Positions 1 through 11,600 of a stretch of 64,000 nt of DNA are shown piece by piece (position 1 is the first letter of the stretch; each line of letters opens with the position of its first letter). Origin of the DNA: Kryptolebias marmoratus (Eukaryota > Chordata > Actinopteri > Cyprinodontiformes > Rivulidae); contig NC_051445.1 of assembly GCF_001649575.2 (NCBI RefSeq), positions 5,385,528 through 5,449,527 on the forward strand. The letters are read 5' to 3'. The notes under the pieces were generated by a model. The model had not been told where the DNA came from, made no database searches, and saw nothing but the letters and a program-made list of their open reading frames with translations. The position numbers and the translations under genes were made by a program.

Positions 1-104
1 AGCGTCAGGTTGACACCACAGACTGTCAGCTGTCGCGGTCGCCTGTTGCCGTGGGAACAGTCCTGACCCCGCCCAGCAGTGCGGAGAAATCAGCCAGTCC
101 CTGA
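1..104 (+). CDS. Possible C-terminal end of a plus-strand neighbouring gene
   Basis: Reading frame 3 stays open from the window edge to TGA at 102-104 and ends in a Ser/Pro-rich stretch (LTPPSSAEKSASP). It is followed by about 1.2 kb that looks like a 3' UTR with a good poly(A) signal, so this may be the last codons of a convergent gene. I do not recognise the protein, and the fragment is too short to be sure it is coding. Confidence 0.35.
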   Translation, partial: RQVDTTDCQLSRSPVAVGTVLTPPSSAEKSASP

Positions 105-1305
105 AGAGGACGCCGCCAGCAGGACGCACTACCTCTGTCTCGCTGAAAAGGACGCCATTTTGGCCAACATCAAACAGACCAAAAGTTTTGCTTTTTTTGA
201 ACATTTTTTTTTAACTTTATTTTTACAACACTAAGCTCAGACTTGTGGAAACGGGACGTGAGCAGACCGTAAATCTGTTTAGTCTGAACTCAGCTCTGAA
301 AAATCTGAAACGTCTAGTTTTTATATTTTTCTTTGAGATTTTTTTTTTTAAAAAAACTCAAAGGCTCAGATTTCAACGTTTATTTTATAATTTGTGTTTT
401 TAATGAAGTATTATATTGGTCTGCAGCAGCAGCAGCTGTCTCCGTTTTCCCCGGCCGGCCTCTCTGTACGCTGGTGCTGAAGCCGGCTCATCAGAGACGT
501 CCGGTTTGTGAGGGAGACCTGGGAGGTTTTATCTGGGAATTTCACTGGTGCTGTTCATAAACTTGAGGCTTGGATGCTCTTAGATGGTGCTTCGGTTGAT
601 TCTCAGGAAAAACAATTTTTATTTTTTGGTAATGAAAATTCACCAGAAACTAAATCTAATAAATTATAAAGCATTTCATAGCCACATAGGAATGATTTGG
701 TTCAGACGTGCAGGTGTTTTTATGCACCTGAGCTGCCTGTAGCTGATTTTCTTTTCTTTTTTTTTCTTAGCCTTTGCAACTTGATTGCAAATTTTGTTTT
801 TGTTACATTCCTGGAAAACTTGATAATTGTGCAAAGTTGGTTTTGCCTTTTCATTTTAAGAGCTTGTATTTATTGATAAGCCTTAGTACGTAAAAGAAAG
901 TGTTCATGTGTGAAATCTTTCAGTGATTGAGCTCAGTCTGATCACCCACTGCCAAAGGCAAACAGCTATTTATGATCTTTGTTTTTTCCTCCATAACACC
1001 TGTTGAATTACAGTTTTGCATTAAATATTGTACATTAGCTTGTATTTAGTGCCTTTTTTCTTTCTGGAGGAAAAAAAAAACAACAACAAACTGTACATGT
1101 ACTTAATTTAAGCTGGAGCGAGCCAAAAGGAGGAAATCAGAACAACCTGTGACTGGAAACGTCTGCAGTGAATAAATAACCATGTGAGCTGTGTGTCGAT
1201 GTGAATGAATGTATGTTTCTGTAAATATACCAATTCATAAATGTGTAATTTCCTCTTCATATTGGAATGATTTAAAATAAAGTGAATTGTTTTAGTCTTG
1301 TGTGT
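105..1305 (+). other. Probable 3' UTR of the plus-strand neighbour
   Basis: AT-rich with no long open frame, ending at an AATAAA with GT-rich sequence behind it. A Pumilio-type TGTAAATA lies at 1,220-1,227, 49 bases before the poly(A) signal. This layout fits a terminal exon, but no splice site or protein match confirms it. Confidence 0.45.
1276..1281 (+). terminator. Poly(A) signal AATAAA
   Basis: AATAAA is followed 18-30 bases later by the GT-rich sequence gtcttgtgtgtgattg, a typical cleavage/polyadenylation arrangement. It would end the plus-strand neighbour at about 1,295-1,305. Confidence 0.6.
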
Positions 1306-1499
1306 GATTGTTTATTTTATTTTTTATAATAGTAAGAAGTTTTGTCTTAAAGTACAAAATCAAGGGCCCAGCGTTCTGTAAAGGACTGCATATCACCCGC
1401 TGCCTTTCATTTCATTGTTTTAGTTTACTCTTATGTTGGGAAATAACATTGCTTTTTGCCACTTTGACATCTCATAATAGGTTTGACCAAACTTAGTGT

Positions 1500-1720
1500 G
1501 TTGTGAATGACAAATCTTTAGCACAATATCTGTAAAATTGACTGCGATATAACGATTGTAGTTTTACAAAGTTGGCTGTGGCAGCCATCTTGAATTGAGT
1601 GAACTCCAAATAATAATCAGTTAGAGTGAAGTAAAGTGAAATTTATTTATATGTAGATATAAACCCACTGATTACTTTCTGCAAGTTGCATTAAAATTCG
1701 TCCAGTTGTTCATCTTTCTG
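1500..1720 (+). repeat. Dispersed 'CTGTGGCAGCCATCTTGAAT' repeat, copy A
   Basis: It contains ggctgtggcagccatcttga followed by gtgaactccaaataataatcag and later cactgattactttctgcaag, the same order as copies at 10.1 and 21.2 kb. About 27 bases (1,626-1,652) that break this order match a LINE/SINE 3' tail in reverse orientation (tttatttatat preceded by GAAGT units). Confidence 0.6.
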
Positions 1721-4466
1721 TATATAAAATATATAGTTTCTGTACAGTAACCAGGATCACCAGATGGTGGCAGTGTTGGACTACAGGAGGGACTTTAATG
1801 GTTCCTTGTCCTCAAACCACAAACAGAAGAGGAGACAATAAAATATCCTGTTAACTGTTTTCATATCCACTGAACGCAACAATATTAGAAAAGTTAAAAC
1901 TTTATTTACACAAGCTAAACACTAATGTTCCACTTTTTTCTTTAGCGTTGAGTCGATTTAAAACCTGAGAGTTAAAAAACAAGACAAGTGGACTTCTTTT
2001 CTCGTGGCTGAAGACATTTTACTTCTCATCTCAGGAGCTTTTTCAACTGAAATTAAGGAATTTCTTTTTTTCTTTTAGAAACTCTTGCATGATTTTGGCA
2101 GTATACTTTAAACTGTAAGACTGAATATTGCAGCACAATGTTTTTAGACAGTATTTCCACAAATTCAGAGGAAAACACATACAAAGTCACATACAAAAGG
2201 ATTTATTTATGATAGGCTGCTATAAAATGTTTATATGTACATCATATTATACAGATCAACACGGCTCAGAACTGAATGACACTTTAAATCTACAGGATAA
2301 CAAATGTGTTTGAGTTAAACAACACATTCACATTTGTGTTACACGGCTTCAAAAGCGCAACAAACGCCAACAGATGTTGCACACTGTACAGGTCAAAATC
2401 CACGCAGCATCTGCTTCAGATCGGTTTATAAAAAGACACCTGTGTTGTTCCATTTGGATGCATAGCTTTGAGCAGTTCTTTCAGGGCTCACTACGAATTT
2501 GTGTTCAGGCACCAGAAGAGCAAGAAAGACAAAATAATAATAATAAAAAACAGGTTTAAATGAAAATCTTTGATTGAGTTGTTGTAAAAATTCTGCCATG
2601 TTAGATCCAAAATATTTTCGGATTTAAAGTTTTGCTCTACGTTTGTTTCTGGGAGAGAACTGTGACCTGAAGTGCAGCCTGGAAATCATCTGTGTCACCA
2701 GTTTGATGGCAATTTAAGCATTATCTAATGCTGTTATTAAAAGGCTAAGTTTTCTGTTTTGATTGTACTCTTGCTTGTTCACACTCAGCCTCCCTCTTCA
2801 TAGAAATCTACATTCATCAGGCAGTGGAATGAAAAGAAACATGGCTGAGAGGAAACCATCAAAAAATGATCCTGGTTAAAGCTGCCAGCAAACAAACTGT
2901 TTCACATTTTATTACAAAAGCAGTTCCATCCTGACTGCACAGAAAAGGAGACAAAAACTGGGAAAAATCCTCAACTTGGTCAATGCTAGGTCTTTAATTT
3001 ATTTGTTTTCTTTAAAGTTTTATTTGTGGCTGCAGGAGGAAGTTTTATTTGTGGCGCCCCTTTTGCCCCACATGCTGCTCATCATCTAAAACTTTCATTT
3101 AAATCAGTAAAACGTACATCTCCCACCTTTATGCACCTCATCCTCTACAAAAATATAAAACTGGAAGTGCCACTGGTCATTTTCAGATAGATGAGTGAAT
3201 ATCACAGCAAGCGTTTTCTTTTAATCCACAACAAAAAAGAAGATAAAGAAACAGTCAAAGTGGTGCCAACCAGCACTTTAACAGCGCACAACCAACAGCA
3301 ACTGGAGAGGATCTTCAGAAAGGTTCTTTAAGGGAGTAGAAAAATAAATTCTTTTTTTTTTATGTACCAGCAAAGTTGATTTTATCAGGTAGAAACTCTG
3401 CGTTCCACCCGGTGAGCTCACAAAGCTTTAGTTTTTCTGACTCTTGCCTCCTGAATAATTTTCTAGTGCAATAAGAAGGTAGAAAAGAGTTGGTTACTGA
3501 ATGTTTTGAGAGTCCTATTATTCTAAAAATTCAGAAAGCACAAAACTGAATATATATCTCTTAAGAAATATTTTTTGTTGTTGTAGTTTGTTTAAAAAGC
3601 AGCTAAATAAAATGTTGAGAGGATTTCTTTCTGAAGCAGATTCTCTTTTTGTTTTGAGTCGTGAGCGAAGGGTCAGAATCAAACCTGTCTGGGTGGAGAA
3701 ATAAAGACTAAAATGTTCCAATGTAGTACTCTTTAAGGAGAACTTTGAGTTCTCTTCAAGGCCTTAATGTTGTTGAGATTTCAAGTGTACCAGATTCATT
3801 CTTCCACACTGAAGCTCCACTCACCCTGAACACTTTCACATCATTTGATGGTAAAATTTCCTCAGCAAAACATCATCCTTTGACCCTGAAAGTCCCAATT
3901 TGCAAAGGCAAAGCACAGCGACCCACAAAACTGCTTAAAAATTGAATAACTTCAGCACAAAGAACTGCTTTTAAAGGGGGAGAAAATAAATAAATAAAAA
4001 CACAAGTGATGCTGGGTGACATATTCTTGTGTGAAAATGGGAAATGAACCAGTAACAAGTTCTCTTTGTGCTTTTTGTCCACTTTAAGCTTCTGAAACAC
4101 AACTTCTCTTCTACTTACAAAACAAACAAAAAACACACAACAAACCCCCAACCCTGAAAATGTCTGATTCACTGTCGTTGTTGACCGACACGCTGGAGAG
4201 GAGCTGCTGCATTCACACATCACATTAAGCCGTTTTAAAATAAATAAAGATTGGATAATTTTTTTTTATACTTTAGAGCTGAATTCACAATAAAAATGCT
4301 GCAAAACTGCTCCAGAGCACACATAGTGAGAGATCAGTGAAAGTCCAACAATGTGACAGTAAAAGCAAAGATTTTGAAGTTATTTTCACCAAACTTGTCC
4401 ATAATTATTTAACACAAAAGCAATCCTTCAAGTAATTGTAGGTGTTTAATTTTGTAATTTATGGGC

Positions 4467-4486
4467 TTTATTAGATGTTTTTTATT
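4467..4486 (-). terminator. Candidate paired poly(A) signals for the cadherin gene
   Basis: Two AATAAA hexamers on the minus strand lie 14 bases apart, about 500 bases past the stop codon. The sequence beyond them is not strongly GT-rich, so use of the site is a guess. Alternatives are at 4,831 and 2,207. Confidence 0.3.
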
Positions 4487-4954
4487 GGACAGTATGTGGG
4501 TTTTTAATCAAATTCTTCCTTAAAGACATCAATATTTCGACTTATCTATTTATACATATGCCAGTTGCATGAAGTTTAGCATATATTACACATTTTTATG
4601 CTTGTGAAATCAGTGCCTGTATTTGTTGTCCATGTTTCTTAGATTATTCATTTATAAAAAACACAGCTTATTTGTTTCTTTGATTTTAAGGGGATATTTT
4701 TATGCCTCAGTTAAATGATTATAAAACACGTACTTACGAAAGTCACCATCTTCAGACGGACATTTTTAGTTAAAAAGAACTACATTTAAATTTGCACGTG
4801 ACATCCAACCATAGCAGATCATTGGTTTATTATACTAAAAGAGGATGGGGATAATAAATACTGATTTAAATCAGAATGCACAGCTCTGAAGGATAATGCT
4901 TTTCATTCCTGTGTGAATGCAGCTCTGATCTCCCTTCTGTTTGATGGTGGAGTT

Positions 4955-4978
4955 GGGGTGGGGGTGGGGGTGGGGTGG
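4955..4978 (+). other. G-quadruplex-type tract beside the cadherin stop codon
   Basis: Four G-runs of 4, 5, 5 and 4 are separated by single T bases on the plus strand. The cadherin mRNA therefore carries the complementary C-rich tract starting 6 nt after the stop codon. Single-base loops make this a strong G4 motif in the template strand. Confidence 0.75.
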
Positions 4979-4984
4979 CTCCTC

Positions 4985-5650
4985 CTAGTGGTGCTGAGGC
5001 AGCGGGTCATGGCTGTGGCTCCTCTGTATGTAGGCTATAGCGTCTCTGTACGTGAGGGCCAGCTGGGGCCGGTCATACATCTCACTCAGAGCCTGAAACT
5101 TGGGGCCCCACCGAGACAGTCTGTCATAAACAAAACGTCCTTCATCGTTTTCCTCCTCCTCCTCGTTGCTGGTACTCATTTTTCTGCAGGACACTGCTGA
5201 CCCCAGAGAGCTGAGGCTTCCTGCTGAGGACCCAGAACCTTCGACGCACCAGACGTGGTAGGCGTCGGGTGGAAAAGCGTCACTGTCATTGTCTGCCTCC
5301 CAAATGATTCGCGTCACGTAGCTCTTAAAGTCTACATGGGAGCGCGACCTGGATGGGGCATCCACGTAACTGCCGGCGTCGCTCGTCTCTGTGTCTCTGC
5401 TCGCATGAGATGTGAAGTTAGCGTAGGTGACGTCGCCATTGTAGGCGGCGTTGACTGCGTGCTGCTGCTGGTGGTGGTGGTGATGTGGGATGCTGAGGTA
5501 GGGAGCGCCTGAGCTGCAGGAGGAACTGGATGGATGGACTTCCTCCTGGGAGCCCGGTGAGGATTTGATGAGCGGGGCTGTGGTGCAGGAGGACGACTGG
5601 GACAGACTGGAGCAAAGTGGACGCTTCAGCTCTGTGATATCATAACCATT
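4985..5650 (-). CDS. Cadherin exon 31 (cytoplasmic tail, catenin-binding region, stop)
   Basis: Acceptor ccatcag, phase 0, 221 codons then TAG at 4,987-4,985. It starts NGYDITELKRPL, completing the juxtamembrane motif. A serine/histidine/glutamine-rich spacer follows (HHHHHQQQH). Then come GSGSSAGSLSSLGSA, an acidic run NEEEEENDEGRF and YDRLSRWGPKFQALSEMY, equivalent to the beta-catenin site (SLSSL...YLxxWGxRFKKLADMY) of classical cadherins. A short C-terminal extension LTYRDAIAYIQRS precedes the stop. Residues 2254-2474. Confidence 0.96.
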   Translation of the reverse strand, partial: NGYDITELKRPLCSSLSQSSSCTTAPLIKSSPGSQEEVHPSSSSCSSGAPYLSIPHHHHHQQQHAVNAAYNGDVTYANFTSHASRDTETSDAGSYVDAPSRSRSHVDFKSYVTRIIWEADNDSDAFPPDAYHVWCVEGSGSSAGSLSSLGSAVSCRKMSTSNEEEEENDEGRFVYDRLSRWGPKFQALSEMYDRPQLALTYRDAIAYIQRSHSHDPLPQHH

Positions 5651-8600
5651 CTGATGGGATGGAAGAAACAAAGAACACATTCACTCAATAAAAAAGATAG
5701 ATATATATTGCCATATTTAATCTTTTAACTCTGTTCTGAATCGTTTAGCTTTAACAACTCAGATCCAGATTTCAGCTTCTTTAACAAATTTCCTTAAAGT
5801 CATTCAGGACAATTCAGGAAAATTTGGGTCGAGCTCAACTTTGAGGCCTATTTGATATAATATTTTATGAATCATGTTCCTTTAGCTCATCAGTGATCTT
5901 AGAGTTCTGCTGTGATGTGACTTCTAAATCAACATGTATTTCTCTAAAGTTCGATGCAAATAAAGCAGAAGCTCATACTTTAAAGGGTAAAAATGTCATT
6001 TTATCTATAGTCTTTGTTTATCTGCATCATTTGTTTGGGACATAATCTGTTATTATGCACTCTTTTCCTGTAACTTGAATAAAATGCTTTTTCCCAAGTG
6101 GGTACAAAACTTATAGAGGGTTGTAAACATGATGCATCTTCAAAAATTAAGTGGGAATAAATTAGCTTTTTGCAGGGAATGATTTCATAAATGTCATAAT
6201 TTGAGTTGTGTTGTCAGTAAATGAGCTTTTTCTGTCTGACACTAAACCTGCCACTGATGATACAGAGAAGATGATTAAAATGTACTAAACTCTGTCTTTA
6301 TGTAAACATTTTGGTCATGGTTGGGTTTGTCAGTTAGATTTTTGAAGGATTATTCTAAAGGTTTTCAGAGGTTTAGGATGTGGAGAATAAGCATTTCTAT
6401 TCAAGCCTGCTCCTGCTTCACATAAAACTGTATTTGTGTAGATGTTTTGAAATTCGTATTAATAACAGCATTGTTGTTTGGTCAAATTTTCTAACAACGC
6501 TCAGGCCACGTACTACAACTCTTAGTTGTGTCTGAGTACCTGGTCCTGCTCTCCTCCTCCTTCCTCGTTGTAGTTGAGGATGTTTTCTCGAATGTCCTCC
6601 CAGCTCTCGTGCTCAGCAGGAATGTGATAAACTCCTCGTTTCCTGAACTTGTTTCGGCTGCCTTTCTGGTTCCAAACGGTCACTGCCACCAACACAACTA
6701 CACACACAAACACACAGCAGGGAGGACAATATAACTTTGTGATTTAACACTTCCAGATTTGGCATTTAAAGCTCCTCTGTGGAGCAATTCTTTCCTAAAA
6801 ATCATAAATATGTTAATTAAGAAGCAAAAGAAGAATGATAAAGAGCAGGAAAACAAAGTAGTATCAGCATCTATACTACAGTTTTCAGTGCTACAAGACT
6901 GGATTTAGAAGGAAATCGAAATCTATAAACAATTCTTTTATAGTACAGTTGTATGCTATAGTGCCTAAAGGTGGAAGAACATTAAAACTGATTTAACTGC
7001 TGCTTTAAAGCTGAGGGCAGCAGATGCTTACTGTATGGTTGAACAAAATATGTCACCTTTTATGTAACCCTGTTCTCCCAATGACAGCACTCTATTTACT
7101 TTTGATCTAATGGAAAAACCATTGATCTGCAAACTGTTACGCAAGCTAAAACTAAAGGTTTTTTGAGGTGATGGTTAATTTGGCCATATATGTGTGTGTT
7201 ACATGGTATTAATAAACACGGCTGTGGCTCAGAGATTAAAGCAGTTGTTCTCCAATGAGCGAGTTAGAGGTTCGATTCCTGGCAGCAGTCGTGTGTGAAA
7301 CTGTCCCTGGGCAAGACACTGAACCCCTCCGATGTGTGCCTCATTGTTTAAAACACTGATTAGACTTTATAGAATGATTTATTCAGGTTAACTTTGCAGA
7401 GATTCAGTAGAGTTCTGTGAGGATGGGTAAGTGAGGACAGATTGTGTTGTAATTTGTTAGGGTGTTTTTTCTGAGCTTGTAGCTCCGTCCAGCAGTTTAC
7501 TTTACCCTGACTCGTCCAACACAGTTGGGTTTCTGGTAATCTGAGTCGTAGACACCTGATTGATGGGATGGCTCAGACAGACTTTTATAATGCGTCAACA
7601 TCTCTCTTAAAACACTAAGCCAATATATTTATTTATTTTTTGTATGATTAACTAAATTATTGCATCTAAGAGTGACAGAAAAGTTAACTTCAGTTTGGTC
7701 TCTTACCAATGAAGACAAGCAGACACATGCTGATGGCGAGGATGGAGCTGGGACTGAGAGCGGCTAGCCGGTGACCTTTGACCTGTCCAAGCTCGCACCG
7801 CTGACCCCTGAAACCCTCCTGACATCGACACTGGTAGCTGTCAGGAGACAGTGCCTGGCACGTGCCACCATTCCGGCAAGAGGAAGGTCCACAGGGCGAT
7901 GGAACACACCGCTGCTGACCGGAGTCATCCGTCACTGTCACCTGAGCACCAGGACACCTGGGGCAGGGTGGAGATCAGGAGAATTGACAAGATGAGTTAA
8001 CAGCAACATTTTATAAATGACATAAAGTCACAAAAGAGATCGTCCTGAATCAGTGTGAATGAATCAAATGGCAGTGCTGCTTTTGAGTTGGTTTGTGTTG
8101 GTGCTCCGTTTACCTGCACTGGTGTTTCCTCCACAGGTCGATGCAGCGAAGCGGGCTGCGGCACGGCTGGCTGCTGCAGGCGTCGCTGGAGCAGCCAGAG
8201 GTGACACCTCGTCTCTCCAGAACCATCACCAAGTCCCGACTCTGGCCGTCCAGAGGAAGGACATGACCATTAAAACGAACATCCCGCATACAGCCTGCAT
8301 GAGAAGAAACAATGATGAGTCAGCATTCACCTGTTGTTCACCTGTTTATAGATTCTTCTGTATTCTTTTTTCAACCAAACTACTTCCTTTTACCCTTCAT
8401 ATGTCAAAACATTCAACTCAGTTTTTCTTTTATTCTTTTTAAAATATTTAACTTAGATTAAAATAATTCTCAATAAAAATACATTGAAACTTCTTCAATT
8501 CCTTTTATGAACTTGGTCTATTTCTGTCTTCTTAAACTTCTTTTAGCTACTGTTTTGCCACTTTTAGCATTTAACTAGTTTTGCTCCTTTTCATATCACA

Positions 8601-11600
8601 GTTTTTGGTGTCAGTTTTACTCAGTTAAAAAACATTCTTGCAAAAACAAAAATCTTTTGACAAAAAGACCCGAAAGAAGTTCAGATCTTACCCAGAAAGT
8701 CAGCCTTGTCTCCAGCATTTGGTCTGCTGCCAACCATCAGACTTGCCGGATAAATTACAATTTCCCTGTGGCTCCCCAGCCGAGCCTGAACCTCCCGGGA
8801 CCCCCCTCCCTGCTCCAGTCGCAGGGTGAACGTGTTGTCATGGCGACTGAGGCTGACCTGGACCCACTGTCCGACATCCACTCGGTGACCAAGAAGCTTG
8901 AGAGAGTGAGGACCGTCACCCAGGTTGGCTTGTACTGACAAGTGACCCTCAGTGATCTGACAAAAAAAGACCACTTGAGACTTTTGTTTGTAACTTGTGA
9001 AAAATAAAAATTAGAGGTGTTAAGAAGCTGTCTGAAAGGTCAGAGGTCGGTGAAAGTGGTCCCAAACGTGGACTGACCTCCAGGACGATGTACTCGTTGG
9101 CATCCCGAGACGCCACTGAGAGCAGGGTTCCTGATGTGGCCCTCGTTCGGAGGAGCAGCTGGATGTTGGTGCGTCGGGAGCTGCCGCCTCCTCTGAGCTG
9201 AAAACGCATCATGCTGTTCGCGTCGAAGGAGGACTCTGCGACGGCTTAAAGGTGAGGAGGATACAAGTTTAAACTCAGGTTTTCTTTCTTTAATGAGAAG
9301 TTTCAGTGAGTCCCTCACCTCTGTCACACTTGTGTCCGGTGTACCCTGGACGGCACTCACAGCTGAAGGAGCCCCAGTCGGCGAGGCAGGAGGCGTGAAC
9401 GCCACACGAAGGACCAGCCGCCGTCACACACACGCCGTCCGTTAGCCTGCAGCCTGGCGCACTGTCAACACTCTCACCTGGAGACGCCAGATCATACACC
9501 TGAGGGACAAAGACGGGGAGAAATTAAAATGGTGCTAATCTCTTGCCAAATAAAACTCCTGGCAAAATTGTTTTTCTTCACTTTATCCACTCTAACTCCT
9601 GTGAACTTCCTTCATATTTCATAAAAAAGATCCTATTGCTGGTTCCAGTGTTCCGGGCTGTGTTCACTGCCAGCATGAGATTGGAGCTAGTTTTTCTGTC
9701 TTTTAATTCTGCTGTTTTCATCCCTTGAGTCCGAAATGCAAAAAGACTTGATTCGACATGCACTAAATTTCAACACAAGACCATTGTTTCAGTTGGCAGG
9801 CGTACTGCGGATGCATTCTGTGGTGTGTCAGTCATGTTCACACATAAATGTGTCTTAAATTCTTTTGAAAGATTTTGGGAAATCAGCTTTGATAACACAG
9901 CAAAGATCCACACGTTAGGCGAGGGACAGGATTTCAATCTCATTTTTAAAGCACAGTAGCTTTGTTTTGTTTTTTTTTTTACCTGATTTTAGTCCTGTAA
10001 AATACAGATGTGTGAAACATGTCAGTAATTTCACAGCATTTTTTTTGTAAAATTGTGAATTTCCTTAAATTCGAAGGTTTGTGGCAATGGACAAAAATAA
10101 GATTTACCTCAAACTAAAAGTGATTACCACATATTTGCTCTTTAGGGATTTTTAAGGAGTACTACTTATAGTACGTGTTTAGCCATTTTTGATTTTGCTA
10201 AAGTTGATTAGCTGTGGTGGCCATCTTGAATGGGGTTGACTCAAAAAGTTATTCAGATGTAGATGAACCTCCAATGATTACCTTCTGAATGTTTCAGTAT
10301 AATCCATTTAGGAGTTTATGAGATATTTTGCGAACAAACAACAGACAAACAAACCCACATACACACACACACACACACAGAGTTACATGATCACCAGCCT
10401 TTAACGGTAGCAGGCGATAACCATTAGTTAATTTACATTGGACGTTAGTGTCTGCACACAATACTGTGAGTCCTCACTCTGAAAGTAAAAAAGGACCTTG
10501 GATCTGTTTTATCAACTGACATGTCTAATTAAATTTTAATCAGACAAAATGGCTGCTTTGAATCACGTTTATGAGAATACTCATCCATTTATCATCTGTG
10601 ACCTTTAATTAAAGACATCTAATTTTGCTCGCTGGATGGATTCTGGCCACCCTCTCTGTCTCTGTGAATTGGACAAGGTGAAGTAATATTTGAAGGGAAT
10701 AAATCATAAAATTGATCATATTTAGCTTAGTGTTCCTGTGCATGTACAAAAGCTTTCTTTTTAGTTTTATTAGGCTATTTAATTTAATTTCAGTACCCCC
10801 TAAAATTTATTATTTTACATTTTATAAATGTAAGGCTTTTCAATATTTCTTTGGGATTCACTCTCAAATGGTCCTAAATTTTGTAGCAAAACTAAACATG
10901 GTAAGTTTAGTTTTTAATCTATAAGTGCTTTGTGGTTTCAATATAGCGTATTAGTTTTGCGGAGACACGTCAGGAGCACATATAATACTACTTTTATAAT
11001 CAGTCCAAGAATTATGTAAAAAACCTCTTCAGGTCGCTTTTGTCATTTTTGCTTTGCAGAAAGCAGCTTCATGTAGTTCTATCATCGATATTACTGTCTC
11101 TGTTGATATGAGGTTTGATTACATTTATTCCAAAAAGAAAAAAAACATGATCATATTTTTTTAAAAATCAGGAGAAAATAAAACTCAAAGCACAATGGAC
11201 TGTGGATAAAATGATACAGTGCTCGCAGTGTTGTGCCAATGCTAACATCATAAACTTTCGCATTTTTTTTTTTATTTTAATGTTGCTGGAGTCTTTCCTG
11301 GGGAATATTTGAGAGCTCTGGGAGGTTGTTGAGGTTTTCACCCAGCAGCAGAGGAACCACAGCATCTTGCTGAGTTTCTGCAGGAGAATGAGGAGGAAGA
11401 GGGAGCTTCTTTCCATTTATTTTACATCTTGGACTGTAATGTTGTTATATTGGCCTTGGGTGATGAGCTGAGCTCAGACCACCATCTGTCCGACCATCAC
11501 CCCCTCGCTACACGAGTGCACACACACTAATGATCCTCACCAACAAATACTACCCACCAAGGAGTGAGAGAGGAGTGAATTCATGCATGTACAAACAGGT

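Larger units (their letters stand above)
1721..4984. other. Intergenic gap and cadherin 3' UTR (extent unresolved)
   Basis: AT-rich with no convincing open frame. The cadherin 3' UTR must occupy its right-hand part. Possible minus-strand AATAAA signals lie at 4,831-4,826, 4,486-4,481, 4,472-4,467 and 2,207-2,202; I cannot tell which is used. Confidence 0.4.

Noticed and set aside
5255..5512. 85-codon plus-strand frame opposite cadherin exon 31
   Set aside because: Antisense shadow of a GC-rich coding exon; the minus-strand frame carries conserved cadherin motifs.
7218..7290. tRNA gene
   Set aside because: A and B boxes are present but no acceptor stem or anticodon arm can be drawn; the tRNA-unrelated tail makes it a SINE.
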